Shown: positions 1-11,138 of the stretch, piece by piece | How positions within the stretch are numbered: the stretch's first letter is position 1 | Layout of the letters: each line of letters starts with the position of its first letter | Translations under genes and position numbers: made by a program | Assembly: GCA_021613535.1 (NCBI GenBank) | Contig: CP075492.1 | Span: 14,942,001 to 15,006,000 of the forward strand | DNA from: Adineta vaga | Taxonomy: Eukaryota; Rotifera | Length of the DNA stretch: 64,000 nt | Direction of reading: 5' to 3' | The notes under the pieces: model-generated | Databases searched by the model: none | Seen by the model: only the letters and a program-made list of their open reading frames with translations | Told to the model about the DNA's origin: nothing

Positions 1-360
1 TATTAATTTAAAAGATTTCTAATATTAACCCTTTCAATCCCGCATGACATCTCGTAGGTGCCATACAGAAGGGAAAAGAAATATTTCGTTACGTGTTTAG
101 TGTTTGTTCATATCTTGATTGAGATTCAATAGTGTTGTCAACGGTTTGTCTCATTTTAGTTAATTTTTTCCGTATTCAAAGTAAAATGATGTCCTTCAAA
201 ATAATTGGGAAAACAAAGAGCTGGACTTTCTTTACAAGTTTTATAACAATAAATAGTTATTTTTCGATTTCCCTTCTTGTAACACGATATGCATAATTTC
301 TGAACATACCGATTCGACTGAGGATTGATATCGGTTTTTACTAAAACAAATTGTAGTCAT
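1..360. other. AT-rich stretch, no gene seen
   Basis: I see no convincing ORF, splice pattern or repeat here. It probably lies downstream of the leftward ORF that ends at 361. Confidence 0.4.
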
Positions 361-660
361 TTAGTAAATGAAGATCGATCCCGTTGCTATGATTTTAGGA
401 CTATGTCCAGTAGAATTTGTCGAAGTCGATCGTCTTTGTTCGGATGTTATATCTTTCTCTAACTTTCCAGAAACTCCTTTTGAATCAATAAGAACAATTT
501 CTTTTTCACCAGATGTTTTCTTGTCTTGAAATTTCATAAGGAGAAGTTCACCACTTCTCATGAAAGTGGAATCAGGCGTCTTCACTTTTTTCGTTGCCAG
601 TTCTTTTAGAATTTCTGAATATAAACGAAAAATATGCTCTTCAACACTTGTGAGTAATCT
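361..660 (-). pseudogene. Uncertain leftward ORF with early in-frame stop
   Basis: A leftward reading frame of about 100 codons ends at 361. The composition looks protein-like: charged, Ser/Thr-rich near the C-terminus, with EILKEL and GEKEIVLID segments. The only nearby upstream ATG (about 690) is followed after five codons by an in-frame TAG, so the frame is broken unless a short intron removes it. It lies head to head with the rightward ORF at 703, only about a dozen bases apart. I recognise no family. It could be a decayed exon or chance. Confidence 0.2.
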
Positions 661-702
661 ACGAATTTTTTTCTATTTCAAGATTTTCATTATTTTTATT
701 CA

Positions 703-1092
703 ATGGCTGCATCGTCTTCGATTCTCAAACGATCAATAGATGATATTGAATCATCGAAAGAGAATATGCTATTAGATAAAAAGTTGAACTCATATTATTC
801 CATATTTCAATCAAAAATTATTGATTTGCTCAAGAAGAACGATTTGATAGTGCCTATTCAACTTCTCGGTAAAAGATTTAGTTAGAAAATAAACTTAAAT
901 AATAAACCTCATCCTTTGTATGTGGATACACATAGCAAAGATCTTTCTCATCTCGTCAAAAGTAACCTAGAATAAGTTTTGATAGCATTGTTTATAAACT
1001 GATTTTATCTCACTTTACGTCAAGAATTATTAGTTTTTGCTGGTACATTTGCAAAATGTAATCTGGCACGAAGATTAGTGCATTCTGCTACA
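703..1092 (+). pseudogene. Decayed or oddly spliced small ORF
   Basis: The frame opens with MAASSSILKRSIDDIESSKE and stays protein-like to an in-frame TAG at 883-885. The same frame then resumes with PHPLYVDTHSKDLSHLV and, after a plausible GT-AG intron of about 60 bases (around 962-1024), with LLVFAGTFAKCNLARRL before TGA. Three like-framed coding-looking blocks suggest one gene of about 110 residues. The TAG cannot be removed by an intron of normal size, because the only acceptors lie within about 20 bases of the donor. A recent pseudogene is the simplest reading. Family unknown. Confidence 0.3.
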
Positions 1093-1370
1093 TGAATGAA
1101 ATGAGAGTTCACGGGATTTTTCCGGCCCAATCCCGCATATTCCAGCCTGTTCTAGTACAAAACCGGTGAGATCCGGCCTAAACCTGGAAACGGGATACTC
1201 AGCATTCCGACCGGATCCAAAAAACGGAAACGTCAAGGAACTCCATGTTCCAAAAAATCGACTTCAGAACTGTAGCCAAATCACCCTAAAAACAACAAAC
1301 CGTCACATAACATTCCCTACAATCAACAAAAACGTAAAACTTCGAATAGCGAAATGAAAATCTAGACAAT
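1093..1370. repeat. CCGG-rich island, possible element remnant
   Basis: This stretch is visibly richer in G+C than its surroundings and is studded with CCGG, CCGGCC and CGGGAT words. A second patch with the same vocabulary lies at about 1598-1800. No intact ORF with a recognisable domain was found. It may be an old mobile-element or satellite remnant. Confidence 0.3.
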
Positions 1371-1430
1371 GAGTAATTCAGACCACCATGAAACCGAAAT
1401 TTTCCATCCTATGAAAAATCCTCTTCGATA

Positions 1431-1567
1431 GAGACCTCCTCTCGAGAGGATCCAAATTCGATGAGGAAGAAAAAGAAATTTTTTTGATCATCTGAACGAT
1501 CATCGTCAAGAGAGACCGTCTCTGGAGGAGAACTAAGTTCGATGAGGATGAAAAAGAAGATTTTTCG
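1431..1567. repeat. Two degenerate tandem units of about 56 bases
   Basis: Units at about 1431-1487 and 1512-1567 share the order GAGACC ... TTCGATGAGGA ... AAAAAGAA ... ATTTTT, at roughly three quarters identity. Both are open on the minus strand but give only low-complexity, Phe-rich translation, so I do not call a gene. Confidence 0.45.
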
Positions 1568-1799
1568 TCGATGAAAAATTATGTTTTGTAAGTTTTCCGG
1601 ATCCGCTAGTTTTTTTGTTTGCCCGTGTTTTTCACGGAACTGATCGTTTTTTTTCGAATAATTCTCGTAGTTTCCGGTGGGATATGGTCGGAAGGACACA
1701 GAAAAATTCCGTTCAAATCCAAAAGGAATACTGCTTGCATGTTTTGGCGCGAACAGCGGCGGTTCCGGCTCGTACGGTCCGGCCTCGGAGTGTAAGTCG

Positions 1800-2749
1800 A
1801 CAATCAGTTTTATCTGGAACAAATGTTCATTCCTCCCAGTTCTTTTTTTGTGTGCAATTAGATTCTGTCGTTATGAGTTTCACTAGAAAATAATGTTTTT
1901 CAAGATCATATAAAATCAGATTTGTTATATCACCTGTACTCTTCACTCGCGTCCGTTTTCCTTGCATCAACTTTTTTTATTATCAATATGTTTCAAACTG
2001 TTCATATTCTCCAACAGTTGTAAGATTCGATTTGTCGGATGTATTGCTTCATCATTACTATACTGTAGTATTGTTAATGAATTTGCACGCTAAAGGTTTT
2101 ATTTGTCACCTATATTCTTCGCTTTCAACATTATCCATGTCGGAATCATCAAGATTCTTGAAATACACATCTAGTTCATTATCGTCTTGGACAATTTCTT
2201 CCTTGTTGTATGACATTTTGATCATTCAATGCAAATGATTTACTTTTCTGTCTTCCAGGATTTAGTGTCCCAAATTCAGACTTTTCATTACACGTGGTTC
2301 TTGTTTCAACAGCGAATTCTTATCTGATCCTATATGTATGTTTGAGCGATGACGATCGATTGGAAACACAGCTGATTGAAATAGAATAACGCAAGAGAGA
2401 GTGATTTTTTCTTTTTTTTGTCCTGCTCGTGCAGAACGCAAGAAAACGTCGGAATTGAAAGGGTCAATGAAGAACTGAAGAAACATTTTTCCGTTCTGTT
2501 CACATTCTTCTTTCATGTGTATTGTTCGTGTGAACCCTTACTATCGAGCAAACATTTTTCCTTTTATTCGTCTATAAAAAGAGAAAACAAACGTACTTGT
2601 TCTTCTTTATTTCATAGCATCGTCAACTGTCGAATCAACTGTGTATTAAACAAAGAATTTTTCTTACAACATTCAAGTTCATTTCGTATCAGTAAGAAAA
2701 CTTATCTTTTGTTTTTTTCTTTCGATATTTATTGATATGAAATATTTAG
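1800..2749. other. Intergenic, no supported gene
   Basis: AT-rich with several T-runs. Short frames exist on both strands but show no family resemblance or splice structure. Confidence 0.4.
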
Positions 2750-3253
2750 ATGAGTTATATTCCTGAAGGACACCAAGGCACATCAATTCATCATCTATCT
2801 GTCATTAAAGGCAGTTTACAAAGTAACAATTCTTATTCTTGTATCAGAGATTATCATATATTTCATAGGTGCATATCGATGTGAAATTCTCAATCAAGAA
2901 TTTATGTTTAGTGATCAGTTAGCAACTGTTATAAGTGGACTTTATGGCCATGACATTGCTGAAGTAAATCGTTTTGTTTTGTAGTCTTTTTACATATGAA
3001 TGAATTCTATGTATTTTAGCATACACATTTTTATGTTGATCATGAACGTGTTAATCGTCACTCATTATTAGATGAACATCAAGGAAAAGATGTTTATATA
3101 TATTATGCAGATCATGTTTATGATCCAAATAGGTATTTTATTGCTTCAATCATATCTTTGAATGATTATGTTTTTCTTAGAATTGGTTCATTTTACGTTC
3201 CTGTGCTCGAACACCATCAACTACCAAAACATCATGGAAGTGGTGTAAATTAA
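2750..3253 (+). CDS. Small four-exon gene, unknown function
   Basis: Exons 2750-2813, 2869-2963, 3020-3132 and 3181-3253 join in frame through introns of about 48-56 bases with GT-AG ends. The result is about 114 residues from MSYIPEGHQG to a TAA. None of these exons is long enough to show as a large ORF. The protein is His/Tyr/Asp-rich (HFYVDHERVN, DVYIYYADHVYDPN, EHHQLPKHHG), has no signal peptide or membrane segment, and looks like a soluble beta-rich domain. I recognise no family. The agreement of all three splice phases is the main support. An additional 5' exon is possible. Confidence 0.6.
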
Positions 3254-4375
3254 AGGTGATACGAAACATAAATATCACTAACTCACATATGTAGACAATA
3301 TCTCTTGTATTTTTTTTCTGCTGTGTCATCAAGTTGACTTCTCAGTATGATTAAATTTAATAAAAGAATCCTAAACCTTTCTGAAGAGCATACAAATCTG
3401 TTGTTATTGAATTAATACTCGGGTTTTTGATCATTTTGAAACTGAATACATTTCAAGTAATGTGATTGACATGAACATACACGCACTCACATTTTTAGAA
3501 GCTTTTTGTAGGTTTTACTTGAAAAAATCGTTTTATCGGATAATAATCAACAAAAAATTTCACTATGTTAAACTTCTAAAAACGATTTTTAAATATATGT
3601 TACAGGGAAATTAAAATTTTGATCTCACCTAGGGTAAATTAGAATTATTTTGATTTTTCTTACATTTTTTTTAGAAAATTATCAGAATTTTGATTTCCAG
3701 AGTCTTGAGGGTGAAAGCGAAGGTGTGAGAGTCGTCTCTCTATACCCACACCCTCAAGATTGGATGCAATAGTTTGTATGTAATAATGCTGCATATCGAT
3801 TTCAATGTTGAATTGACTTTAAATCGCCATACTGATAATAACAGTGATACAGTGTAGAGAAGAGCATTTTCTTAAATATTCATTCCAGTTGTAAAAATTT
3901 AGTAGAATGAGTTCAGCTTAAAGGTATTCACACAATCCTAAGCCACATATCAACTATGAAGAAATGGAACGTTGAGATGTTACTCTACAAGAAATTAACA
4001 ACTAATTCAAGTTTTTTCTTTACATAATTCATTCAGTGACATGTCTTTGTATTAATCGTGTCGACTTGAGATAGATCGATGAGTTCTAACAAATAGTATA
4101 TTCCGATTTCAAAACTATATTTTGACTAATGACGCTGATTACATTAAGAGAGGTTATTTCGTAGCAGAACAATTGCTGATAATAAAAATATGAAATCGTT
4201 TGTTGGTGATAAAGATTCGTACACAATTTATAAGTTGTATAAAGCTATTTGATTATAGTGATGTAAAATTAATTTTCATGACTTTCACAACATCAAATAT
4301 ATAAAAAAAGAATACTAGTCACGCACATACATATACACGGTTCAATTAAAAACTGACCTCAATTATGACCTGAAT
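3254..4375. other. Intergenic with one GT-rich hairpin element
   Basis: No gene seen. It contains the inverted-repeat element at 3703-3759, listed separately. The rest is AT-rich and includes the 3' flank of the leftward receptor gene. Confidence 0.4.
3703..3759. repeat. GT-rich hairpin element, copy 1
   Basis: A perfect 11-base inverted repeat, TCTTGAGGGTG at 3703-3713 and CACCCTCAAGA at 3749-3759, encloses a GGTGTGAGAG...CCCACACC stretch that extends the stem. This is the cleanest copy of a dispersed family in the window. Confidence 0.7.
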
Positions 4376-5401
4376 TTATGTTTCTGGTGCGACGACATGA
4401 TTCACAAGTATTCTTGGTCGTTTCCAACAATTAACAAAAATTTTAGATAATACATAGATAAACTGTCTCCGAAATCGCTCCGATGCATACAAATAGACAT
4501 AAAATGGACTCTAAATTAAAAGAAATTGGCGTAAAATACCGAATTCAGATAAGTTTATGCTTACTGCAAAATAAAGGTAATAAATAACAAGAGTGATATT
4601 TAAAACTAATTGGATTTTCACTTGCGTATTTGGATCATTTGTAAAATTTATATTTGTAATGACAGCATTTATGGTAACGTATGGTGTTAGAGTAAATATA
4701 CATACAAAAACTTGTACCAATACCATGCTGGTTAACTGTTTGTCTAGATCACGTCGAATAAGAGGTACTGCACGATAAGCCGAGTGCCGAATATTACGAT
4801 AAGACAAGAGTGCAAATAGAACGGCAATAACAATTGGGAGATAGCCGATGATACCGATAGTAAAAATATAATTTCGATAGTAATTAAACGAAGTATTGAT
4901 ACAAGTACAAGTGATTTTGTTTGTAGTCGATGATTGAACATGAGTGAAATATATTAAATATGGAATTCCATGTAAGATCCAAATAAGAACAGTTGTAATT
5001 ACTAAACGATGAGCTAATTTGATAGTAGACAATCGTTGCAAACGAGGATAAGGACAAGTAGCAAAATATTGATCAATTGTTGCCAAACACAAACATGTCA
5101 TCGAGATTCCCAGGAATGCTTGAGACATACAACGTCGAAACTTACAATAGAATAGTGATATATCACTCACATCGGTGCTTATAAGAGCAACCATAATAAG
5201 TGGAGAAAAACTAAAACCTATGGATCCAATATTACTGCAAGATATGATTGTTAAATAAAATGCACATGAACTTTGTCGAAACGTTCGAAGACTTATAAAT
5301 TCTAGAGTGCTAAGAGCTCCTCCTAAGATGCCAACAGCGAAAACTAATGTACCACAATAGCGAACTATTTCTTGTCCAATAACAGTTAACGGTATTGCCA
5401 T
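4376..5401 (-). CDS. Rhodopsin-like 7TM receptor (bdelloid expansion)
   Basis: Two exons, 5401-4565 and 4510-4376, are separated by a 54-base GT-AG intron (4564-4511). Reading through the intron would end the protein at an artificial stop after TM7. With it removed the chain continues SPFYVYLYASERFRRQF into a basic cytoplasmic tail ending VVAPET. About 323 residues with seven hydrophobic segments. At the end of TM3 the sequence is LATIDQYFAT in place of the DRY motif. Conserved Cys residues sit before TM3 and in extracellular loop 2 (a CTCINT stretch). This is the divergent FMRFamide/chemosensory-type family expanded in bdelloids. The ligand is unknown and is likely a small peptide or environmental cue at the plasma membrane. 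Confidence 0.9.
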
Positions 5402-5966
5402 GTTGATTTGTAATGTAAATTGTTCTTACTTTAGATCTGTACTCTTATATGTTTTTTCTAAACATGAAACAAAGGTACAGTCATTCGAAAAGATATTTTC
5501 CCATTACTGAAAACATGCATTCATTAGTTCTTTTTTCTTGATGTTGCATGCTTTGACGATCAACACTAATGAGGAAGATACTTGACAGGAAGTTGATAGT
5601 ATTTCGTGCTTAGGAAAACATCGTTATAGATCAAACTATTTTGTTAATAGAAGCATATAGTAATTATCGAATTAGTTTTCGAGGAATTAGACAAAGATTT
5701 ACAAACAGAATTTAGACTTTCTATTCACTCAGATCTATTTATTTCTCAAATATTTTATGAAACTATTTCAGTATGAATGAGTATTTTTTTTAATTAAAGC
5801 TCATTAGATAGTTTACTATTTATAAGTCAAAATTGTTCTCAAAAAGTAGGGCAGAAATGATCATGCACGATCTATCAACGTGTCACACATAATGCTTTTA
5901 TATATTCCTCTTTTCTCTTTGAAAACTATGAGTAAGAGTGACGGTGAATGTTAAATTGAATTTGGT
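5402..5966. other. Intergenic, no gene seen
   Basis: AT-rich spacer between the 5' end of one leftward gene and the 3' end of the next. A degenerate GT-rich patch (GAGTAAGAGTGACGGTGAATG) at 5931-5951 may be a worn copy of the dispersed element. Confidence 0.4.
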
Positions 5967-6863
5967 TTATGTTGTATCGATGGAAAAATTTTGATTTCGT
6001 ACATGATTGATCCATTGACTCACTATAGGTAGATCAATACAGAGATATTTCCATTCTTTCGTGTGAATCAAACTGTCGAGGCAATCGCTTAGGTCGATAT
6101 TGTAGAAAGTACACAAAACAGACAGTCCTTGATATAGACCAATTCTTGCTTGTTGGTCAAATGAATCATCTTTTCCGAACATTCGTAGACACATGCAAGT
6201 ACCATTAAATAATAAATCGTTGATGTGATCACTTTTGACTAGGACGGCTGAAACAAGAAGTTTGTCTTTTAATTGATCGAGCGTCTGTAGAGATGCATCA
6301 TCAGCAAAAGCTATAGTGAAATCTTTAAAAATCTTAAGCACGCGGTCCATAACAACTTGAGGCGCTTCATCAACGCTGATATCTTGATATGTAATGCGTT
6401 CTAAAGTCATTGTTTGACCGAACAATGATCTTTCTAGTTCACGTAATTGGCTAAGAAAACCCTCATTAGGATCGATTTGTGGCCGCACATTCTTCACTTG
6501 TTGAAAAGCTTCGCCAAGTGTCCGATGTCCATCAATCATCAAATATGCAATGACAAGTGTTGCACTTCGTGAAATACCCATTTGACAATGAACCAAGACA
6601 CTGTGACCAAGGTTATGGTGTTGTTGAATAAATTCAAAAATATGTCGGAAGTGTAGATGAATTTGTTCGCTTGGTTCATCATCAATATTTACACGCAAAT
6701 AATCATAGGATTCGGGATAAGCCATTGGCTCGTGTCTGGTAGCATTGATTATACCATGAATATTATTATTGTCGAGAAAGTACTTACTTCTAGCTAGTTT
6801 GGCACATCCAATATACAAATTTGATGTTATTTTATTTGTCGATCGAAATACAGATGAGGTCAT
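5967..6863 (-). CDS. Dual-specificity protein phosphatase with extra C-terminal domain
   Basis: A single uninterrupted frame of 298 residues. Residues about 10-150 are a DSP catalytic domain: ITSNLYIGCAKLA start, general-acid Asp in the NIDDEPSEQI loop, signature HCQMGISRSATL (HCxxGxSRS), then VKNVRPQIDPNEGFLSQL, the classic end of atypical DUSPs. All catalytic residues are present, so it should hydrolyse phospho-Tyr/Ser/Thr. Residues about 160-298 form an acidic, helical-looking extension that I do not recognise. No signal peptide or membrane segment, so probably cytosolic. No intron, in contrast to several neighbours. Confidence 0.9.
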   Translation of the reverse strand: MTSSVFRSTNKITSNLYIGCAKLARSKYFLDNNNIHGIINATRHEPMAYPESYDYLRVNIDDEPSEQIHLHFRHIFEFIQQHHNLGHSVLVHCQMGISRSATLVIAYLMIDGHRTLGEAFQQVKNVRPQIDPNEGFLSQLRELERSLFGQTMTLERITYQDISVDEAPQVVMDRVLKIFKDFTIAFADDASLQTLDQLKDKLLVSAVLVKSDHINDLLFNGTCMCLRMFGKDDSFDQQARIGLYQGLSVLCTFYNIDLSDCLDSLIHTKEWKYLCIDLPIVSQWINHVRNQNFSIDTT

Positions 6864-7998
6864 TGCGATTGCAATGAGTCTATGGTAGTTATTTAATTGT
6901 ACATCAGACCTACAATTTTACGTTACTTTAAATAACTGTTGAGTCAATATGATCGATATGAATGATGAAATAAAATGAAATATTTTGAACTACCAATCAA
7001 AGTTAAATGAGATTAAACACAGAAAAAAATATGATGAGAATAATTCAGAATGTATATTTTTTAAAGTTCCATAGTTTTTCTTGGTTAAATACAGTCCGTT
7101 GTAAAATAGATGGCGCTGCACAAATTTTTAACTTCACAGAAATATACGAAAGAATTTTCATTCTTACTAGATTTATCTTTTCTATAGATATATTTTGGTT
7201 ATTACAATCTAATAAATTATATAATATCCTTCTCTTCTTCGAAGAAGATATTGCTGCGAGTGGAATAAAAAAAGCATCAAAAGATCAATCAGTATAATAT
7301 GATGTCAACAAGAGGTGTACAATTTGGTATCTGATTATGGAATCTATCGAGATCACCTAAGAACTATTGTGCATATTTAGAAACAGTACATTGACATGAA
7401 ATGATTAAATCCGTTTAAATTTTTATAGCATCGTTAGGATTTGATAAGAAATCGAGACAAAATCCTTTTTCCTACATTCTTCGTTTTGAATGATACATAG
7501 AAAAGCTCTTTCGAAGATTTAGAGATTATAAAAATGTATTCTATCAGTCGTGCAAAATCGACCCGCGTGCGCAAAGGACTGGCCGAGAAAAATTTATTCT
7601 TACGACAGATTCCGAAGTTGAAGTAAGACTAAATATCGCGGAATATAGTGGAAAATAATATTGTTGACGCATTGCTTCACTTCTTTATATTTTGATATAT
7701 ATTTCTATAAAATCATAATGATATACTGAGTGTGCATGCATAATTTCTGCAATTTAATAACTTAATTTTGTTAATGCAAAGGATGGAAATAACTTCCAAG
7801 AAAATAGAAGATAAATTAGATGAGAGAATGTCATTTGCCAATGAGAGCAGAAAAGAAGATAAACAGAGAGGAATGACGTTTACCAGTATCTTATATATAT
7901 ATATACATCTATGTTTCAGTTTTGATGTCGGTTAACTTCTAAGTGGATTATTAACAGGACTCATTCTTAAAGAAAATAGAAGATTAATATAAATTCTA
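6864..7998. other. Intergenic, weak coding traces only
   Basis: A 96-codon frame at 7007-7297 is AT-rich and resembles no family. A short higher-GC island at 7534-7626 encodes a basic peptide (MYSISRAKSTRVRKGLAEKN...) ending next to a GTAAG. I would not call either a gene. Confidence 0.35.
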
Positions 7999-8055
7999 TT
8001 GCAAGATGTAAAGCATATAAATACAAGAGTCTTTCTTCGGTTGTTCAAAACAAAA

Positions 8056-9075
8056 ATGAACTCAACTGTCATTATCAGCAGCAACAACGAGCAATACAAT
8101 ACCATCTTTAATAATTCAGTATATTCATTTTGGTTTTATTTCGTAAGTATATGCAGTGTTCCTTCAGTTTGTTGTTCTGCCTTTGATTTTTATCAATTTA
8201 TAAAACATCGTAAAACTTTGATTTATGAAAGTATTACTCATCACATTATTCTCTGTTTAATTGTCAATGATTTTATTCAAGTTTTTTTCATTCAACCATT
8301 TACATTAGTTTATTTCTATTTCGGACATATCAAGTATTTCTATAGTATAACTTTTTGTATGTTTTGGATCTATTTTAACTATATCTTCATTAATCAATCA
8401 TTAGTTTTTACTGCGTATGCTTCAGTTGAACGATATCTGCTTCTATTTCATAAACAATTCATGTTGAGACATCAAATTCTATTTCATTATATTCCTTTAT
8501 TAATTACTATTCTTTATCTCCCTTGTATGTTGTTTTATTTAATTTTTTGGTTTCCATGTATACATAATTTTGATCCAACTCAATATGAATGTGGTGTACC
8601 ATGTTTTGCTCAATCACAACCTATTGGTATTATCAATCAAATCATACATTTATTCGTTCCTGTTGCAGTTCTTGTTCTTTTCAATAGTATGATTCTTATC
8701 AAAGTTTTAATACAAAAGAAACGTTCTACTGCTACCGCCGGTATAACTTTTCTATCGACTAATTTTTGGAAACAAAATAGTCGTATGATATTACAATTAG
8801 TGGCAATGTGTTTATTAACATCAGCAGTTTGGCTACCATATGTAACATCTCTATTGATCATGATATTTGGCAATCCTGCATTTGGTGGTTCAATAATCTT
8901 CTTTAATATTATCAATGCAACTTATATACCTAATATTGGTACACCATTCTTTGCTCTAATAGGATTTCCATCAGAAATAAGAGGAAGGATGTTTACTTGC
9001 ATTACATATTTAAAAAGAAGACATCAGCGGCTAAATCGTGTTACACATACGATGCCTGGAACCGAAAATCACTGA
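8056..9075 (+). CDS. Rhodopsin-like 7TM receptor
   Basis: Intronless, about 339 residues from the ATG at 8056 (MNSTVIISSNNEQYN), chosen over an in-frame ATG-less extension upstream because it gives a short N-glycosylatable extracellular N-terminus. Seven hydrophobic segments. TM3 ends ASVERYLLLF (ERY for DRY). TM6 carries LTSAVWLPYV. TM7 is degenerate (NIGTPFFALIGFP where NPxxY is usual). The basic tail KRRHQRLNRV follows. Cys before TM3 and in loop 2 could form the usual disulphide. A second member of the expanded bdelloid receptor set, opposite in strand to the receptor at 4376-5401. Ligand unknown. Confidence 0.9.
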   Translation: MNSTVIISSNNEQYNTIFNNSVYSFWFYFVSICSVPSVCCSAFDFYQFIKHRKTLIYESITHHIILCLIVNDFIQVFFIQPFTLVYFYFGHIKYFYSITFCMFWIYFNYIFINQSLVFTAYASVERYLLLFHKQFMLRHQILFHYIPLLITILYLPCMLFYLIFWFPCIHNFDPTQYECGVPCFAQSQPIGIINQIIHLFVPVAVLVLFNSMILIKVLIQKKRSTATAGITFLSTNFWKQNSRMILQLVAMCLLTSAVWLPYVTSLLIMIFGNPAFGGSIIFFNIINATYIPNIGTPFFALIGFPSEIRGRMFTCITYLKRRHQRLNRVTHTMPGTENH

Positions 9076-10310
9076 CGTTGCTTTAAATGTACCATAACCA
9101 GCTTTTATTGTTGTTTGTATCGTCTCGTCAATATATGCTGTACTAATAAAGACACATTAAAAAACAACTTTTCTCTTGTATCTTATCGAATTGATTGCAT
9201 TGATGTGTCCATAAAAGATAAATGATATTTGTAGGTGAGAGTGAGTGCTAAGCGGGAAAAGAGATTTTCACAATATCGTCCGCAAAATGTCTACTGTACC
9301 ATATATCACACAGAAACATAGACATGACCTATTTGGCTAAAGCTTTACTTCGTAGATAACAGCTAATAATAGTTCAACTATTAATCAGCTTAGAATGACA
9401 AAGCTTATTGACTTCAACTTCAAAATAGCATGTGAAATTCAACTTAAAAACTAATTATAATTGGAGATTCTGAAGCTTCGCCAATAAGATTGTCAACAAT
9501 TAACCGACTAAATCTCAAGATACACACTGACGAATATCCTGTGTTAATCTCGCTTATAGTATTATATAGATGCGCTGAAAATCATTCTGTTAGAACTTTT
9601 TCGCGTATGATTCTATCGATTTTTCACTTGAAATGTTCAACTAGAAATTTTATCTTAAAACAATGTTATACAGTTAACAAAATCAAGTAAAATGGTGTCC
9701 ATGGACAAATTTTCTAATATATTTTTCTATCCAATAATATGCTTTACCTTTTACTTTCGATATATTTCATTCTTATTTTTTTTCTGTTTGTTCCACGAGT
9801 ATGCGCAATAGCGCGATACGTTTTTTATATTATACACCTTGAAATTTTTTTTTGCGCATCACATATTATCAACGACAGATTTGGTAAGAAAAAATGTCAG
9901 TGCAAATAAACATCGTATACTCATGTTTTTTTAATGAGATGCGTACCTTTAACTGTTTATTCGATAGAGACAACTCTGTTTTTTTCTTCGTTTCAACCTT
10001 GATAGAGATTTATTGTATGTTATTCATTTATACATTATTCGATTCGTACATGTATTGACAAGAGAAAAAAATCTCGATTAAGATTTAAAAGGAAAAGATC
10101 TGTGTGAAGAACGTGCTCATAAAGAAATGAAAATATAGATTTATTACTTTTATCTCGTTTTTTGTCAATACTTGTTGATCGTGATACAATTTAATATCAC
10201 ACACTATATACTGAAATTTTTGAAAGAAACATATAATCCTTCTCGACCTGTCTTTTTCGCTTCACTCAATTTACATTTAACTATTTGATTGAATATTATA
10301 GATTACAATT
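9076..10310. other. Intergenic, no gene seen
   Basis: AT-rich. A 66-codon frame at 9490-9690 lacks any protein signature. A short GTGAGAGTGAGTGCT patch near 9236 resembles the GT-rich dispersed element but shows no clear stem. Confidence 0.4.
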
Positions 10311-11138
10311 ATGTCCACGAATTTAAATCAAGATTCGACTGAACTTGCACAACATTTTACAAATGTTGCAGCAAACTATCACTCTGATGTACTATTTCAA
10401 TCATCATCTTATCAAAAATGGTTAAATGAAATTGTATTTAACGCATTAGATCTCAAACGTCATCATATTTTAGTTGATCCTGGCTGCGGATCTGGAAAAG
10501 ATTGTTTATATTTATTAGATAAGATGAATAATGAAATTAATGTTATTGCTAATGATATATCAACTGGTATGATAAAGATTTTAGATGATGAAATCAACAA
10601 ACAAAATCTATCTAATTTTATTAAAACGTATTGTATGGATGCAGTCAGTTTTAGTCAAGAAAAACAATTACCAAGATACCATCGTCTTCTTTTAAAACAA
10701 TTCATTCATTTACTATCACATGAAGAACGATTAACAGTGTTTAAATCTTTTTATGAACAATTCGATTCTACTGACAACAAACTATTAATTATTGGACGTC
10801 CACGAAATGAAATATTTCCATTCGATAAACGTACACAAGATATATTTCTATCATCTATTCCACCCGTAGATATTTACATAAAAGAATTAGAAATGTGTGG
10901 ATTTACAAATATACAATATGATATCTATCCGTATACATTCGATGATAGTATAACTCTTGATCATTGGATTAACGTCATAAAGAATAGATTATGGTCGATA
11001 TTTTCACCTGAACATATGAGTGACCAACAAGTCGCTGATTGTATTTCGTATTTGAAAGAGAAATACAACGATCAAAAATTTCAATTAAATGATGAAATGT
11101 TAATTTTACACTGTACAACTAAAAAAACACTTGCATAA
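10311..11138 (+). CDS. Class I SAM-dependent methyltransferase
   Basis: One exon, 275 residues from ATG at 10311. A Rossmann-fold methyltransferase is shown by motif I LVDPGCGSGKD (residues about 55-65), followed by an acidic/Asn loop VIANDISTGMIKIL (motif II position) and KTYCMDAVSF (motif III region). The C-terminal half (PVDIYIKELEMCGFTNIQY, an acidic helical end) is the usual substrate-side lid. No leader or membrane segment, so cytosolic. The substrate cannot be read from the sequence. It resembles small-molecule methyltransferases of the Methyltransf_11/25 type, which in bdelloids are often of foreign origin. Intronless structure is compatible with that but does not prove it. Confidence 0.85.
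   Translation: MSTNLNQDSTELAQHFTNVAANYHSDVLFQSSSYQKWLNEIVFNALDLKRHHILVDPGCGSGKDCLYLLDKMNNEINVIANDISTGMIKILDDEINKQNLSNFIKTYCMDAVSFSQEKQLPRYHRLLLKQFIHLLSHEERLTVFKSFYEQFDSTDNKLLIIGRPRNEIFPFDKRTQDIFLSSIPPVDIYIKELEMCGFTNIQYDIYPYTFDDSITLDHWINVIKNRLWSIFSPEHMSDQQVADCISYLKEKYNDQKFQLNDEMLILHCTTKKTLA

Noticed and set aside
1409-1893. Overlapping frames of 65-137 codons on both strands
   Set aside because: They fall in the repeat region. The translation is Phe/Lys low-complexity or differs wholly between frames, with no splice structure.
2262-2735. 84- and 105-codon frames
   Set aside because: Composition follows the AT/T-run background, and no family or splice pattern was seen.
4593-4941. Frames inside the receptor gene on both strands
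   Set aside because: Shadows of the leftward 7TM coding sequence.
7007-7297. 96-codon plus-strand frame
   Set aside because: AT-rich, no motif, no clear promoter or acceptor. Kept only as a weak trace.
8637-8915. 92-codon minus-strand frame
   Set aside because: Antisense shadow of the receptor at 8056-9075.
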